Made by a program: the position numbers and the translations under genes. From NCBI RefSeq assembly GCF_012034245.1, contig NZ_JAATEO010000037.1, forward strand, positions 1 through 52,027: a DNA stretch of 52,027 nt. The letters are read 5' to 3'. Positions 35,421 to 43,620 of this stretch are shown here, piece after piece. The notes beneath the pieces are model-generated. The model was not told the DNA's origin and did not search any database. It worked only from the letters and a program-made list of their open reading frames with translations. This DNA comes from Micromonospora thermarum. GTDB lineage: Bacteria > Actinomycetota > Actinomycetes > Mycobacteriales > Micromonosporaceae. Numbering within the stretch: position 1 is the first letter of the stretch; every line of letters begins with the position of its first letter.

Positions 35421-36920
35421 GTGAGTCCCGGTCTGGACGTCGCGCTCCTGCTCGGCGCGGCGGTGCTGCTCGTGGCGGTCGGCGCGATCCGCCTGTCCAC
35501 CCGGCTCGGCGTACCGAGCCTGCTCGTCTACCTCGCACTGGGGGTGGCGATCGGCGAGGCGGGGCTCGGCATCCGCTTCGACGACGTCGACCTCACCCGC
35601 ACGCTCGGCTTCTGCGCGCTCATCCTGATCATCGCCGAGGGCGGGTTGAGCACCCGGTGGAGCACCCTGCGGCCGGTGCTGGGCCTGTCCGCCGCGCTCG
35701 CCACCGTCGGCGTGGTGGTGAGCATCCTGGTGGTCGGGCTCGTCGTGCACCTGCTGCTCGGGCTGGACTGGCGGCTGGCCCTGCTCTACGGCGCGGTGCT
35801 CTCCTCGACCGACGCGGCGGCGGTGTTCGCCACCCTGCGCCGGCTGCGGCTGCCGCCCCGGCTGGTGGCCACCCTGGAGGCCGAGTCGGGCATGAACGAC
35901 GCCCCGGCCGTGCTGCTGGTGGTGCTCCTGTCCCGGCCCACCGTCGAGCACCCCTGGTGGTACGAGGTCGGCCTGGTCACCTACGAGTTGGGCGTGGGCG
36001 CCCTGGTGGGCTTCGCGGCCGGCGTGGGCGGGCGGTGGGCGCTGCGGCGGGCGGCGTTGCCCTCGGCGGGGCTCTACCCGATCGCGGCGGTGGGCCTGAC
36101 CGTGCTGGCGTACGCGGCCGGCTCGGTGCTGCACGCCTCCGGCTTCCTCGCCGTCTACGTCGCCGGCGTGCTGCTCGGCAACGCCCGGCTGCCGCACCGC
36201 CAGGCCATCCTCGGCTTCGCTGACGGGCTGGCCTGGCTGGCCCAGATCGGGCTCTTCGTGCTGCTCGGTCTCCTGGTGTCGCCGAGTCGGCTGGGCGCGG
36301 CGGTGCTGCCCGCGCTGGTCGCCGGGCTCGCGCTGGTGCTGCTCGCGCGGCCGGTCTCGGTGGCCGCGTCCGCCCTGCCGTTCCGTGTCGGCCTTCGGGA
36401 CCAGGCCTTCCTGTCCTGGGCGGGGCTGCGTGGGGCGGTGCCGATCGTGCTGGCCACCATCCCGCTGTCGGAGCGGGTGCCGGGCGCGGACCGGCTCTTC
36501 GACGCGGTCTTCGTGCTGGTGGTGATCTTCACGCTGGTGCAGGCCGGCACGCTGGCTCCGGCCGCCCGTTGGCTCAGGGTGGCCGCGCCGGCGGAGGCGG
36601 CGGAGATCCGGGTGGAGACGGCGCCGCTGGAGCGGATGCGCGCCGACCTGCTCCAGGTGGAGGTGCCGCCCGGCTCCCGCCTGGCCGGGGTGCACGTGGA
36701 CGAGTTGCGGCTGCCGCTCGGCGCCTCGGTGACGCTCGTGCTGCGCGACGGCGTGGGTTTCGTACCCGGCCCGGACTTCCGCCTGAAGACCGGCGACAGC
36801 CTGCTGATCGTGGCGACGCACGGGGTGCGCGACCAGGCGGAGCGGCGGCTGCGGGCGGTCAGCCGGCAGGGCCGCCTGGCCCGGTGGTTTGGCGAGTACG
36901 GCGAGGACCGGGATGGTTGA
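35421..36920 (+). CDS. Potassium/proton antiporter (CPA1 family) with a C-terminal TrkA-C domain
   Basis: This 499-residue protein has about 12 transmembrane segments with CPA1 features (LEAESGMNDAPAVLLVVLL contains the ND ion-binding pair; LSWAGLRGAVPIVLATIPL follows). A cytoplasmic TrkA-C/RCK-C domain occupies ~residues 405-485 (PGSRLAGVHVDELRLPLGASVTLVLRDG). It resembles NhaP2/CvrA-type K+/H+ antiporters. The start is GTG 35421, three bases after the DUF167 stop. Ion specificity is inferred from the family. Confidence 0.9.
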   Translation: MSPGLDVALLLGAAVLLVAVGAIRLSTRLGVPSLLVYLALGVAIGEAGLGIRFDDVDLTRTLGFCALILIIAEGGLSTRWSTLRPVLGLSAALATVGVVVSILVVGLVVHLLLGLDWRLALLYGAVLSSTDAAAVFATLRRLRLPPRLVATLEAESGMNDAPAVLLVVLLSRPTVEHPWWYEVGLVTYELGVGALVGFAAGVGGRWALRRAALPSAGLYPIAAVGLTVLAYAAGSVLHASGFLAVYVAGVLLGNARLPHRQAILGFADGLAWLAQIGLFVLLGLLVSPSRLGAAVLPALVAGLALVLLARPVSVAASALPFRVGLRDQAFLSWAGLRGAVPIVLATIPLSERVPGADRLFDAVFVLVVIFTLVQAGTLAPAARWLRVAAPAEAAEIRVETAPLERMRADLLQVEVPPGSRLAGVHVDELRLPLGASVTLVLRDGVGFVPGPDFRLKTGDSLLIVATHGVRDQAERRLRAVSRQGRLARWFGEYGEDRDG

Positions 36921-36990
36921 TCTGCTAGCGTTCCCTTTGCCCCGATATGGCATGAGTAGGGGCTGAACGACGGGGCGTCGGTGCGGCACG

Positions 36991-37019
36991 TTGTCGGACG
37001 CCTGTACGTTCCGTATCCT
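36991..37019 (+). promoter_or_regulatory. Promoter of the DksA/TraR-type gene
   Basis: TTGTCG (36991-36996), a 17-base spacer and TATCCT (37014-37019) form a good housekeeping-type promoter. The predicted leader is about 115 bases, with GAGGGAG before ATG 37141. Nothing else is evident in the 220-base gap after the antiporter. Confidence 0.6.
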
Positions 37020-37140
37020 TGCCAACCTCCGGAGTGCGCTGCCCTGTGGTGGCGCGCCCGTTTCGTACCTGGGGGCGCCGAACCGGCGACCCCTGTCCAG
37101 GTGCCGCGGTCCCCGCGGCTCCGCGGCCGAGGGAGCGACG

Positions 37141-37560
37141 ATGGCGAAGCCAGCCGACACCAGGACCGCCGGCCGCAAGCCGGTGGCCAAGGCCACCCGC
37201 AGCGCGGCGGAGACCGAGAAGATCCGGGCGGCCCTGGCGGCGCGGCGCGACGAGCTCCGCGCCGAGTACGATCAGACGCTGAGCGAGATCACCGAGCTGC
37301 AGCGCGACCGGCTGACCGACTCGGCCGGGGACGACCAGGCCGACACCGGCACCAAGACGTTCGAGCGGGAGCAGGAGATCTCCCTCGCCAACAGCATCCT
37401 GGAACGGATCACGCAGGTCGAGCGGGCGCTGGAGCGGCTCGACGAGGGTGGTTACGGCTGGTGCGAGCGGTGCGGCAACCCCATCCCGGTGGAGCGGCTC
37501 GCCGCCTTCCCGTCGGCCACCCTCTGCGTGACCTGCAAGCAGCTGGAGGAGCGGCGCTGA
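37141..37560 (+). CDS. DksA/TraR family C4 zinc finger protein
   Basis: This 139-residue protein has a basic Ala/Lys-rich N-terminus, a helical hairpin (~residues 20-95, ETEKIRAALAARRDELRAEYDQTLSEITELQ) and a C-terminal four-Cys zinc finger, GWCERCGNPIPVERLAAFPSATLCVTCK. The family binds RNA polymerase; actinobacterial members resemble RbpA-independent DksA-like proteins of unclear role. The frame is open upstream to 36991, but ATG 37141 has the ribosome binding site. Confidence 0.92.
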   Translation: MAKPADTRTAGRKPVAKATRSAAETEKIRAALAARRDELRAEYDQTLSEITELQRDRLTDSAGDDQADTGTKTFEREQEISLANSILERITQVERALERLDEGGYGWCERCGNPIPVERLAAFPSATLCVTCKQLEERR

Positions 37561-37567
37561 GCTGAGC

Positions 37568-37620
37568 GACGCTCCCCGGCGGCGGAGAGGAGGCGGCGCC
37601 CCGGCGCCGCCGCGAGCGTC
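37568..37620 (+). terminator. Nested hairpin between the zinc finger gene and lspA
   Basis: GACGCTC (37568-37574) pairs with GAGCGTC (37614-37620), enclosing GGCGGCGCC (37592-37600) with GGCGCCGCC (37603-37611). There is no T run. It may limit read-through or control lspA, whose start is 12 bases downstream. Confidence 0.4.
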
Positions 37621-37632
37621 GATGGGGAGCAG

Positions 37633-38343
37633 ATGACCGCAGCACCGACCCCCGGACCCGGCCGCGCCGAGACGGCCGGCCAGCCCGGCACCGCCGGTGG
37701 CGCCGAGACGGCTGGCCACACCCGGCCCGCCGGCGACGCCGCGCCCGCCGACCCACCGACCCGGGGCGGGCGTACGCCGCGGCACCGGGCCCTGTCGGTA
37801 CTGCTCGGCGTCGGGCTGACCTCCCTCGCCCTGGACCTGCTCACCAAGCATCTCGCCCTCCAGGCCCTCGAGGACCGCGAGCCGGTCGAGCTGTTCGGCG
37901 GCCTCGTCTACCTCAGCCTCACCCGCAACAGCGGCGCGGCGTGGAGCATCGGCGCCGACCACACGTGGGTCTTCCCGCTGATCACCGTCGGCGTGGTCGG
38001 CTGGATCCTCTGGATGGCGCTGCGCCTGCGTTCGCTGCCCTGGGCGATCTCGCTCGGCCTCGTGCTCGGTGGTGCGCTGGGCAACCTGATGGACCGGATC
38101 TTCCGGGCCCCCGGCTGGTTCGTCGGCCACGTGGTCGACATGGTCAGCCTCTTCGACCCGTACGGGCGGGTCTGGCCGGTGTTCAACCTGGCCGACAGCT
38201 CCCTGGTCTGCGGCGTCATCCTCGCGGTGCTCCTCGAGCTGACCGGCCGCCAGCGCGACGGCAGCCGGCTCGGGCGGGACGGCCGCCCGGTCGGGGCCGC
38301 CGACCCGGCGACCGGCGACGGCGAGCCGCGGGAGCGGGCATGA
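37633..38343 (+). CDS. lspA: Lipoprotein signal peptidase (signal peptidase II)
   Basis: This 236-residue aspartic protease cleaves lipoprotein signal peptides in the membrane. It has an extra ~50-residue disordered N-terminus, four transmembrane segments and the family motifs LTRNSGAAWSI, GGALGNLMDRIF, the catalytic D169 in GHVVDMVSLF and D188 in WPVFNLADSSLV. A hydrophilic ~35-residue tail follows. Its stop overlaps the rluD-like start (ATGA). Confidence 0.95.
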   Translation: MTAAPTPGPGRAETAGQPGTAGGAETAGHTRPAGDAAPADPPTRGGRTPRHRALSVLLGVGLTSLALDLLTKHLALQALEDREPVELFGGLVYLSLTRNSGAAWSIGADHTWVFPLITVGVVGWILWMALRLRSLPWAISLGLVLGGALGNLMDRIFRAPGWFVGHVVDMVSLFDPYGRVWPVFNLADSSLVCGVILAVLLELTGRQRDGSRLGRDGRPVGAADPATGDGEPRERA

Positions 38344-39284
38344 CCTCGGCCTTCGCGGCCGGCGGCGACCAGCGTTCGCTGCCGGTGCCCGACGGGCTGG
38401 ACGGCCTGCGGCTCGACCAGGCCGTCGCCCGGCTCTTCGGGCTCTCCCGGACGACCGCCGCGGCCCTCGTCGACGCCGGCGCCGCGCTCGTGGACGGCAC
38501 CGTCCGGGCCAACTCGCACAAGGTGCGGGCCGGGTCCTGGCTGGAGGTGACGCTGCCGGCGCCGGCCGCCCCGCCCGCCGTGGTGCCGCAGGCCGTACCC
38601 GGCCTGACCGTGGTGTACGCCGACGACGACATCGTCGTGGTGGACAAGCCGGTCGGCGTCGCCGCCCACCCCAGCCCCGGCTGGACCGGCCCGACCGTGG
38701 TCGGCGGGCTCGCCGGGATCGGCCACCGCATCTCCACCAGCGGCGCCGCCGAGCGGCAGGGCATCGTGCACCGGCTCGACGTCGGCACCACCGGCATCAT
38801 GGTGGTGGCCAAGAGCGAGCAGGCGTACACGGTGTTGAAGCGGGCCTTCAAGTACCGCGAGGTGGACAAGCGCTACCACGCGGTGGTGCAGGGCCACCTG
38901 GACCCGTTGCGCGGCACCGTCGACGCCCCGATCGACCGGCACCCCCACCACGACTACCGCTGGGCGGTCGTCTCCGGGGGCAAGCCGAGCATCACCCACT
39001 ACGACACCCTCGAGGCGTTCCCGGCGGCGAGCCTCGTCGACGTCCGGCTGGAGACGGGCCGCACCCACCAGATCCGGGTGCACTTCTCGACGCTGCGCCA
39101 CCCCTGCGTGGGCGACCTCACGTACGGTGCCGACCCGACCCTCGCCGCCCGGCTCGGCCTGGACCGGCAGTGGCTGCACGCCCGCGAGTTGGGGTTCCGC
39201 CACCCCCGAACGGGGGACGAGGTGCGCTTCGTCAGCGACTACCCTGACGATCTGAACCGCGCGCTGGCACTCCTGCGGGACTGA
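38340..39284 (+). CDS. RluA-family 23S rRNA pseudouridine synthase (RluD-like)
   Basis: This 314-residue protein has an N-terminal S4 RNA-binding domain (~residues 18-75, DGLRLDQAVARLFGLSRTTAAALVDAGAALVDGTV) and an RluA catalytic domain with D147 in IVHRLDVGTTGIMVVAK, plus LETGRTHQIRVHF and GDLTYG. It converts specific uridines in 23S rRNA to pseudouridine. It is coupled to lspA by ATGA, an arrangement common in bacteria. Confidence 0.94.
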   Translation: MTSAFAAGGDQRSLPVPDGLDGLRLDQAVARLFGLSRTTAAALVDAGAALVDGTVRANSHKVRAGSWLEVTLPAPAAPPAVVPQAVPGLTVVYADDDIVVVDKPVGVAAHPSPGWTGPTVVGGLAGIGHRISTSGAAERQGIVHRLDVGTTGIMVVAKSEQAYTVLKRAFKYREVDKRYHAVVQGHLDPLRGTVDAPIDRHPHHDYRWAVVSGGKPSITHYDTLEAFPAASLVDVRLETGRTHQIRVHFSTLRHPCVGDLTYGADPTLAARLGLDRQWLHARELGFRHPRTGDEVRFVSDYPDDLNRALALLRD

Positions 39285-39338
39285 CCGCGGCGGCGACCGC
39301 CCTGGAACGTGTCGACCCGACGAGGGGGACTCCCGCCC

Positions 39339-40358
39339 GTGCGCGCCGGTGACCTGCTGCGCCAGCTCGACCAGCAGCTGCTGCCCCGCCTTCTGGCCGC
39401 CGCCGGCCGCCTGGGCCAGGGCCCGGCCCGGCCCCGGGTGCTGCCCACGGCGGCGCTGCTCTCCTGCGCCGCCGTGCTCCTCACCGCGGTGTGGGCCACC
39501 GACGACCGTCCGGTCGGCGACCGCACGGTGGGCGAGGTGACCCGGGTCGGGGTGGCCGCCGGGGACTCCATCCCGGGCTACGTCCAGGCCGCCGCCGCCG
39601 ACCTGGCGGCGCTGCCGACCACCGCCCCGACGTCCGGCGACGGCACGTACGCGCTGGTCTCCCTCTCCGCGTACCTGACACCGCAGCGGGCGGCCACCGT
39701 CCTCGGCGACGTGCCGGTCGCCGCCGTCTTCGGGCGGGTGCCGCTGCCCGACCGGCAGACCGAGATCGTCCGCATCGCCGCGCAGCGGCTGCCCGACGAC
39801 GTGGTGGCCGCCATGGGCGAGGTCGCCGCCCGCAAGGACCGGGAGGCCGCCGACTACCGGGCGCGGGCCGCCGCGGTGACCGGCGGCGGCCCCGAGGAGC
39901 GCGAGCTCCGCGAGTGGTACGTCAGCGGCGCCCAGGTGGCGGCGGCGGAGGCGACGGCGTACCGCACCGGGTGCTCCTGCCTCTACGCGGCGGTGGTCCG
40001 GGCCGAGCCGGTCGCCCTGCGCCGCGTGGCGTCCCGGCCGGGGGTGCGGGTGGTGGACCCGGCTCCGGAGGTGCGCCGGCTCGACCGCACCGTCTTCACA
40101 CCGCCGTTGCCGGAGCAGGAGGAGGTGGCGAGTCCGCCGACGGACGCCGCCCTCCCCGCGCCGGTCGCGCCGACCGCCGGTCCGGTCCCCAGCTCCACCG
40201 CGCCCACGCCCGGCGCCACCGCGACGTCCGCGCCGGCACCGCCAGTGATTAATTCGTCACCGGTCCCGTCGGCCGCGCCGTCGTCGCCGGCCACCTCGCA
40301 GTCGCCGGTGACCTCGGCAGACTCCTCCGACGGCCGATCGCCGGAGCCCAGTTCCTGA
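39339..40358 (+). CDS. Hypothetical membrane-anchored extracytoplasmic protein
   Basis: This protein of about 339 residues begins at GTG 39339 (preceded by GAGGGGGA); GTG 39309 is an alternative in-frame start. An N-terminal basic region is followed by one transmembrane helix (VLPTAALLSCAAVLLTAVWA). The extracytoplasmic domain contains TYALVSLSAYLTPQRAATVL, AAVFGRVPLPDRQTEIVRIAAQRLPDDVVAAMGEVA and a CSC pair (YRTGCSCLYAAVVRA). The last ~90 residues are Pro/Ser/Thr-rich. The adjacent ParA-like ATPase gene, 77 bases downstream, may be functionally linked. I do not recognise a named family. Confidence 0.8.
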   Translation: MRAGDLLRQLDQQLLPRLLAAAGRLGQGPARPRVLPTAALLSCAAVLLTAVWATDDRPVGDRTVGEVTRVGVAAGDSIPGYVQAAAADLAALPTTAPTSGDGTYALVSLSAYLTPQRAATVLGDVPVAAVFGRVPLPDRQTEIVRIAAQRLPDDVVAAMGEVAARKDREAADYRARAAAVTGGGPEERELREWYVSGAQVAAAEATAYRTGCSCLYAAVVRAEPVALRRVASRPGVRVVDPAPEVRRLDRTVFTPPLPEQEEVASPPTDAALPAPVAPTAGPVPSSTAPTPGATATSAPAPPVINSSPVPSAAPSSPATSQSPVTSADSSDGRSPEPSS

Positions 40359-40400
40359 CAGTGGGTGGGCCCGCCGGTGCGCGGACCGGTGTGGCCCGAA

Positions 40401-40420
40401 TAGGGTTTGGTTCGTAGCCT
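40401..40420 (+). promoter_or_regulatory. Putative promoter elements before the ParA-like gene
   Basis: Two -10-like hexamers, TAGGGT (40401-40406) and TAGCCT (40415-40420), lie 15 to 35 bases upstream of ATG 40436. No good -35 accompanies them. Confidence 0.3.
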
Positions 40421-40435
40421 GTCAGGCGGAGCAGG

Positions 40436-41860
40436 ATGGCGTCGGGAGGGCGAGCCGTGGAGGGCAGCGAGACCGGCTGGGGACGGTCGGCCGAACCGGC
40501 ACCGCGGTGGCGGGCGCTGCTCGACCGGGCGCGGCTGGCTGGCCGCGCCGCGGAGCAGGGCGAGTCGGACCGGCAGGCGGATTCCCCGGCGCCTGAGCCG
40601 CTGCCCCGGCGCGCCGCCGGCAACGGCTACGCCGCCCGGGTGCCGGCCATCGGGCACCCCGCGGAGCTGGCGTATGGCGCCGAGCCCACGCCCTACGGCG
40701 CGGAACCGCCGCCGTACGGCGCGGGCGCGCGGGGCGACGCGGGCTACCCTGCCGAGGCGACCTACCGGGTGGAGCCGACCTACCGCGCCGATCCGGCGTA
40801 CCGGACGCCGCCGGCTCCGCGCTACACCGAGCCCGAGCCACCGTCGCCGGCCCAGTCGCGGTACGCCCTGCTCGACAACGGCTACCGGCACGCACCGGTC
40901 GAGCCGCGGTACGCGCCGCCGGGGACCGGCCACCAGCCCGAGCCCGCGTACGCGCCGCCCGGGACCGGCCACCAGCCCGAGCCCGCGTACGCGCCGCCGG
41001 CCGCCGACCGGGGCTATGCCCGGGTGGAGTGGCGGCCGCAGGCGGTGGAGAGCGAGCGCGAGCGGGCCGCGTCGGTGCTCCGGCGCGACCTGGGCACTCC
41101 CCGGGTGCTCGCGTTCGCGAACCCGAAGGGCGGCGTGCACAAGACCACGGCGACCGTGCTGGCCGCGGCGACCGTGGGCAGTGTCCGCGGCCGTGGCGTG
41201 CTGGCCTGGGACGACAACGAGCTGCGTGGCACCCTCGGGCTGCGCGCCGGCAGCGCCCGGCACGCGCGCACCATCCGGCACCTGATCACCGACCTCGCCC
41301 ATATCGAGATCAAGGACGGGCCGGAGCTGCTCGACCAGTTGGACGACTACCTGCGGCACGCCTCGGACGGCTCGTACGACGTGCTGGCCGGCGAGGAGAG
41401 CCCCCGCTTCGCCCAGCGGCTCGACCAGTTCACCGTGCGCCGGGTGCTGGAGCTGCTCCGGCGCACCCACGACGTGATCTGCGTGGACACCGGCAACAAC
41501 GTGGAGAGCGCCAACTGGCGCACCGTCATGCAGGCCGCCGACCAGTTGGTGGTCACCACGGTGCCCCGGGAGGACGCGGCGTTCAGCGCCGACTGGATGC
41601 TCGACCTGCTGCACGAGGTCGGCATGGGTGAGCTGGCCGACAACGCGGTGACGTTGATCTCCTGCCCGACCCCGGGCCGCACCGTTCTCCAGGCCGACCT
41701 GGAGCGCCACTTCGCCACCCGGACCCGGGCGGTGACGGTGGTGCCGTACGACCCGGCACTGGAGAGCGGCTCGTCGATCGAGTACCACCAGCTCCAGCCG
41801 GCGACCCGGGAGGCGTGGCTGAACGCCGCCGCCGTGATGCTGGAGCCGTTCGCCCGCTGA
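40436..41860 (+). CDS. ParA/MinD-like ATPase with an altered Walker A motif
   Basis: This 474-residue protein has a ~215-residue disordered N-terminus rich in Pro, Tyr and Glu, then a SIMIBI ATPase domain. The Walker A is K231-G-G-V-H235-K236-TT, with His where the classical KGGxGKT has Gly. Other motifs are VLAWDDNELRGTLG, DVICVDTGNNVESANW (Walker B-like) and LVVTTVPREDAAFSA. A 13-residue unit (PAYAPPGTGHQPE) is repeated within the linker. ATG 40436 is used; GTG 40457, with GGGAGGG upstream, is an alternative. MinD/ParA-like proteins of this type occur in actinobacteria near secretion genes; partner and cargo are unknown here. Confidence 0.85.
   Translation: MASGGRAVEGSETGWGRSAEPAPRWRALLDRARLAGRAAEQGESDRQADSPAPEPLPRRAAGNGYAARVPAIGHPAELAYGAEPTPYGAEPPPYGAGARGDAGYPAEATYRVEPTYRADPAYRTPPAPRYTEPEPPSPAQSRYALLDNGYRHAPVEPRYAPPGTGHQPEPAYAPPGTGHQPEPAYAPPAADRGYARVEWRPQAVESERERAASVLRRDLGTPRVLAFANPKGGVHKTTATVLAAATVGSVRGRGVLAWDDNELRGTLGLRAGSARHARTIRHLITDLAHIEIKDGPELLDQLDDYLRHASDGSYDVLAGEESPRFAQRLDQFTVRRVLELLRRTHDVICVDTGNNVESANWRTVMQAADQLVVTTVPREDAAFSADWMLDLLHEVGMGELADNAVTLISCPTPGRTVLQADLERHFATRTRAVTVVPYDPALESGSSIEYHQLQPATREAWLNAAAVMLEPFAR
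40910..40987 (+). repeat. Tandem 39-base coding repeat (two copies)
   Basis: Two nearly identical 39-base units start at 40910 and 40949 and encode YAPPGTGHQPEPA twice, with a partial third YAPP at 40988. The repeat is in frame in the disordered linker of the ParA-like ATPase. Confidence 0.85.
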
Positions 41861-41923
41861 CCGGCCGGGCGCGTCTCGTCCACCGGCGACCCGTCGCGGC
41901 GCCGCGCCTGAGAGGATCACGGG

Positions 41924-42892
41924 GTGAGCGCGGACACCCCCGACCCCGACCCCGACCGCCCCGAGCCGCGGCCCGCGGCTGTGGCAGGGCACGCCGACCC
42001 GCTGGCTCCGGCCACGCCGCGGGAGCGCCCGCCGGCTCCGGCCGCGTCGCACGCCGAGCCGGCGGCTCCGGCCGCGCCGCCCGCCGGCCCCGCCGCTTCG
42101 GCCGCAGGGGAGTGCCCGTCCGCCGGTGACCCGACGGCACCGGCCGCGCCGGTGGGGCCCGCCCCGGCGGTGGGTCCGGCGGCGGTGCCCGCCGGCGGAC
42201 CGGTCGGTCCGGTGTACCCGGCGACCTGGTACGGCGGTCCGCCCCCGGTCGCGGAGGAGCCGCCTCGGCCGCGCGTCGCGCAGGCCGTGGTGGCGGCGCT
42301 CGGCCTCGTGGTGCTCGGCGCGCCGCTCGGGCTGCTCTGGGCCACGCTCGCGCCCGACACCCCGGTGGTGAAGACCGCGGAGGGCGCCATCTACGGCGAG
42401 CCGCAGCCCGAGCAGCCGATCGCCGCCGACGGCTGGTTCAGCCTGCTCGGTCTCGGCTTCGGCGTGCTGGCGGCCGTCGCGCTGTGGTTCGTGCTGCGCC
42501 GGACCCGGGGCCCGGTCGGGCTGGTCGCCGCGGTGCTCGGCTCGCTCGGCGCGGCGCTGGTCGCCTGGCAGGTCGGCCGCCGGGTGGGGCTCGCCACCTT
42601 CGAGCGGCTGCTGACGAGCGCTCCGGAGGGCGAGGCGTTCGGCAAGCCGGCGGACCTGCGGGCCGGCGGGATCGAATGGGTGCTCGGCGTGCTCCCGGTG
42701 CCGTTCGGCAACGTGCTGCTGCCCGCGTTCGGCGCCGCCGTCGCGTACACCCTGCTGGCCGGCTGGTCCCGGTGGCCGTCGCTGCACCCCGGGCCGGTGC
42801 CCGGCGTCAGTTGGGAATCGGCGGCGACGCCAGTTCCCCCAGCGGCACCGGCACCGCCCGCACCTGGCGCAGCAGAGCCGCCTCGCGGTTGA
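41924..42892 (+). CDS. DUF2567-like membrane protein
   Basis: This 322-residue protein starts at GTG 41924. The first ~110 residues are Pro/Ala-rich and disordered. Four hydrophobic segments follow (AVVAALGLVVLGAPLGLLWATLAP; WFSLLGLGFGVLAAVALWFVL; GPVGLVAAVLGSLGAALVAW; VPFGNVLLPAFGAAVAYTLLAG), separated by TPVVKTAEGAIYGEPQPEQPIAADG, a pattern I associate with the actinobacterial DUF2567 family. Function is unknown. The last 86 bases overlap the LON-domain gene on the opposite strand. Confidence 0.78.
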   Translation: MSADTPDPDPDRPEPRPAAVAGHADPLAPATPRERPPAPAASHAEPAAPAAPPAGPAASAAGECPSAGDPTAPAAPVGPAPAVGPAAVPAGGPVGPVYPATWYGGPPPVAEEPPRPRVAQAVVAALGLVVLGAPLGLLWATLAPDTPVVKTAEGAIYGEPQPEQPIAADGWFSLLGLGFGVLAAVALWFVLRRTRGPVGLVAAVLGSLGAALVAWQVGRRVGLATFERLLTSAPEGEAFGKPADLRAGGIEWVLGVLPVPFGNVLLPAFGAAVAYTLLAGWSRWPSLHPGPVPGVSWESAATPVPPAAPAPPAPGAAEPPRG

Positions 42893-43511
42893 GCAGCCGC
42901 AGCTCGGCGCGGAGCCGGGCGGCGGTGTCGTCGATCGCGAGCAGCCGCTGCCGGTCGGCGACGGTCAGCGCGGCGGTCGCGGCGACCAGGTGCGACAGGA
43001 CCGTCGGGTCCTCCGGGAGCTGCTCGGAGATCTCCTCCGGGTCGTTGCGGATCAGCCCCAGGTACTGCCGGAACACCGCGATCACGCGTGCGGCGAGCAG
43101 GTCGGCGGCCTCGTCCGGGGCCTCCGGCTCGGGCAGCCACTCGACCTCGGCGGTCAGGTAGGGCGCGCCGGCCCGGTCGACCTCGCCCACCCGGAACCGT
43201 CGCCGGCCCACGGTGACGATGTCGAAGCCCCCGTCCGGCAGCTCGGTCACCTGCCGCAGCTCGGCCGTGCAGCCCACGTCGTGCAGCGTGACCTCGCCGA
43301 CTCCGGGCAGCGGACGGCCGTCCGGCCCCTTCGGGGCGACCTCCCAGCCGGCCCGGATCGCCACCACACCGAACTCGCGCGGCGACCCGTCGGGAAGATC
43401 GACCAGGTGCCGGACGAGGGCCCGGTAGCGCTCCTCGAAGATGTGCAGCGGCAGCACCAGGCCGGGGAAGAGGACGGTTCCGAGCGGAAACACCGGCAGC
43501 CGCGCAGTCAC
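42807..43511 (-). CDS. LON peptidase substrate-binding domain protein
   Basis: This 234-residue protein consists of a LON N-terminal (substrate-binding) domain: LPVFPLGTVLFPGLVLPLHIFEERYRALV, FGVVAI and FDIVTVGRRRFRV are typical. It lacks an ATPase or protease domain, as usual for these stand-alone proteins. The start is GTG 43511, with TACGCT (43523-43518) six bases upstream, so the transcript is probably leaderless. It converges on, and overlaps by 86 bases, the DUF2567-like gene. Confidence 0.92.
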   Translation of the reverse strand: MTARLPVFPLGTVLFPGLVLPLHIFEERYRALVRHLVDLPDGSPREFGVVAIRAGWEVAPKGPDGRPLPGVGEVTLHDVGCTAELRQVTELPDGGFDIVTVGRRRFRVGEVDRAGAPYLTAEVEWLPEPEAPDEAADLLAARVIAVFRQYLGLIRNDPEEISEQLPEDPTVLSHLVAATAALTVADRQRLLAIDDTAARLRAELRLLNREAALLRQVRAVPVPLGELASPPIPN

Positions 43512-43523
43512 GCGTCGAGCGTA
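43509..43523 (-). promoter_or_regulatory. Putative leaderless promoter of the LON-domain gene
   Basis: On the minus strand TACGCT (43523-43518) is separated from GTG 43511 by six bases, which places transcription start on the first base of the start codon. Confidence 0.5.
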
Positions 43524-43604
43524 GCCGGATCCGGTACCGGCGGCGTGTCCCGGCTCACCGTCCCGCCGTGCGGGCGGTGCCGGTCGTCGCCGGATGTGTC
43601 CGCC

Positions 43605-43620
43605 TAGACTCGCAAGGGTG
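43605..43620 (+). promoter_or_regulatory. Putative leaderless promoter of the his operon
   Basis: TAGACT (43605-43610) precedes GTG 43618 by seven bases. No attenuator or histidine-rich leader peptide is visible upstream of hisD. Confidence 0.5.

Noticed and set aside
40910..40987. Tandem repeat as a CRISPR-like array
   Set aside because: Only two adjacent units without spacers, in frame in a coding sequence; it is a protein repeat.
39983..42787. A 934-codon minus-strand frame opposite the ParA-like and DUF2567-like genes
   Set aside because: No motifs and extreme Arg/Gly/Pro bias; the plus strand has recognisable proteins.
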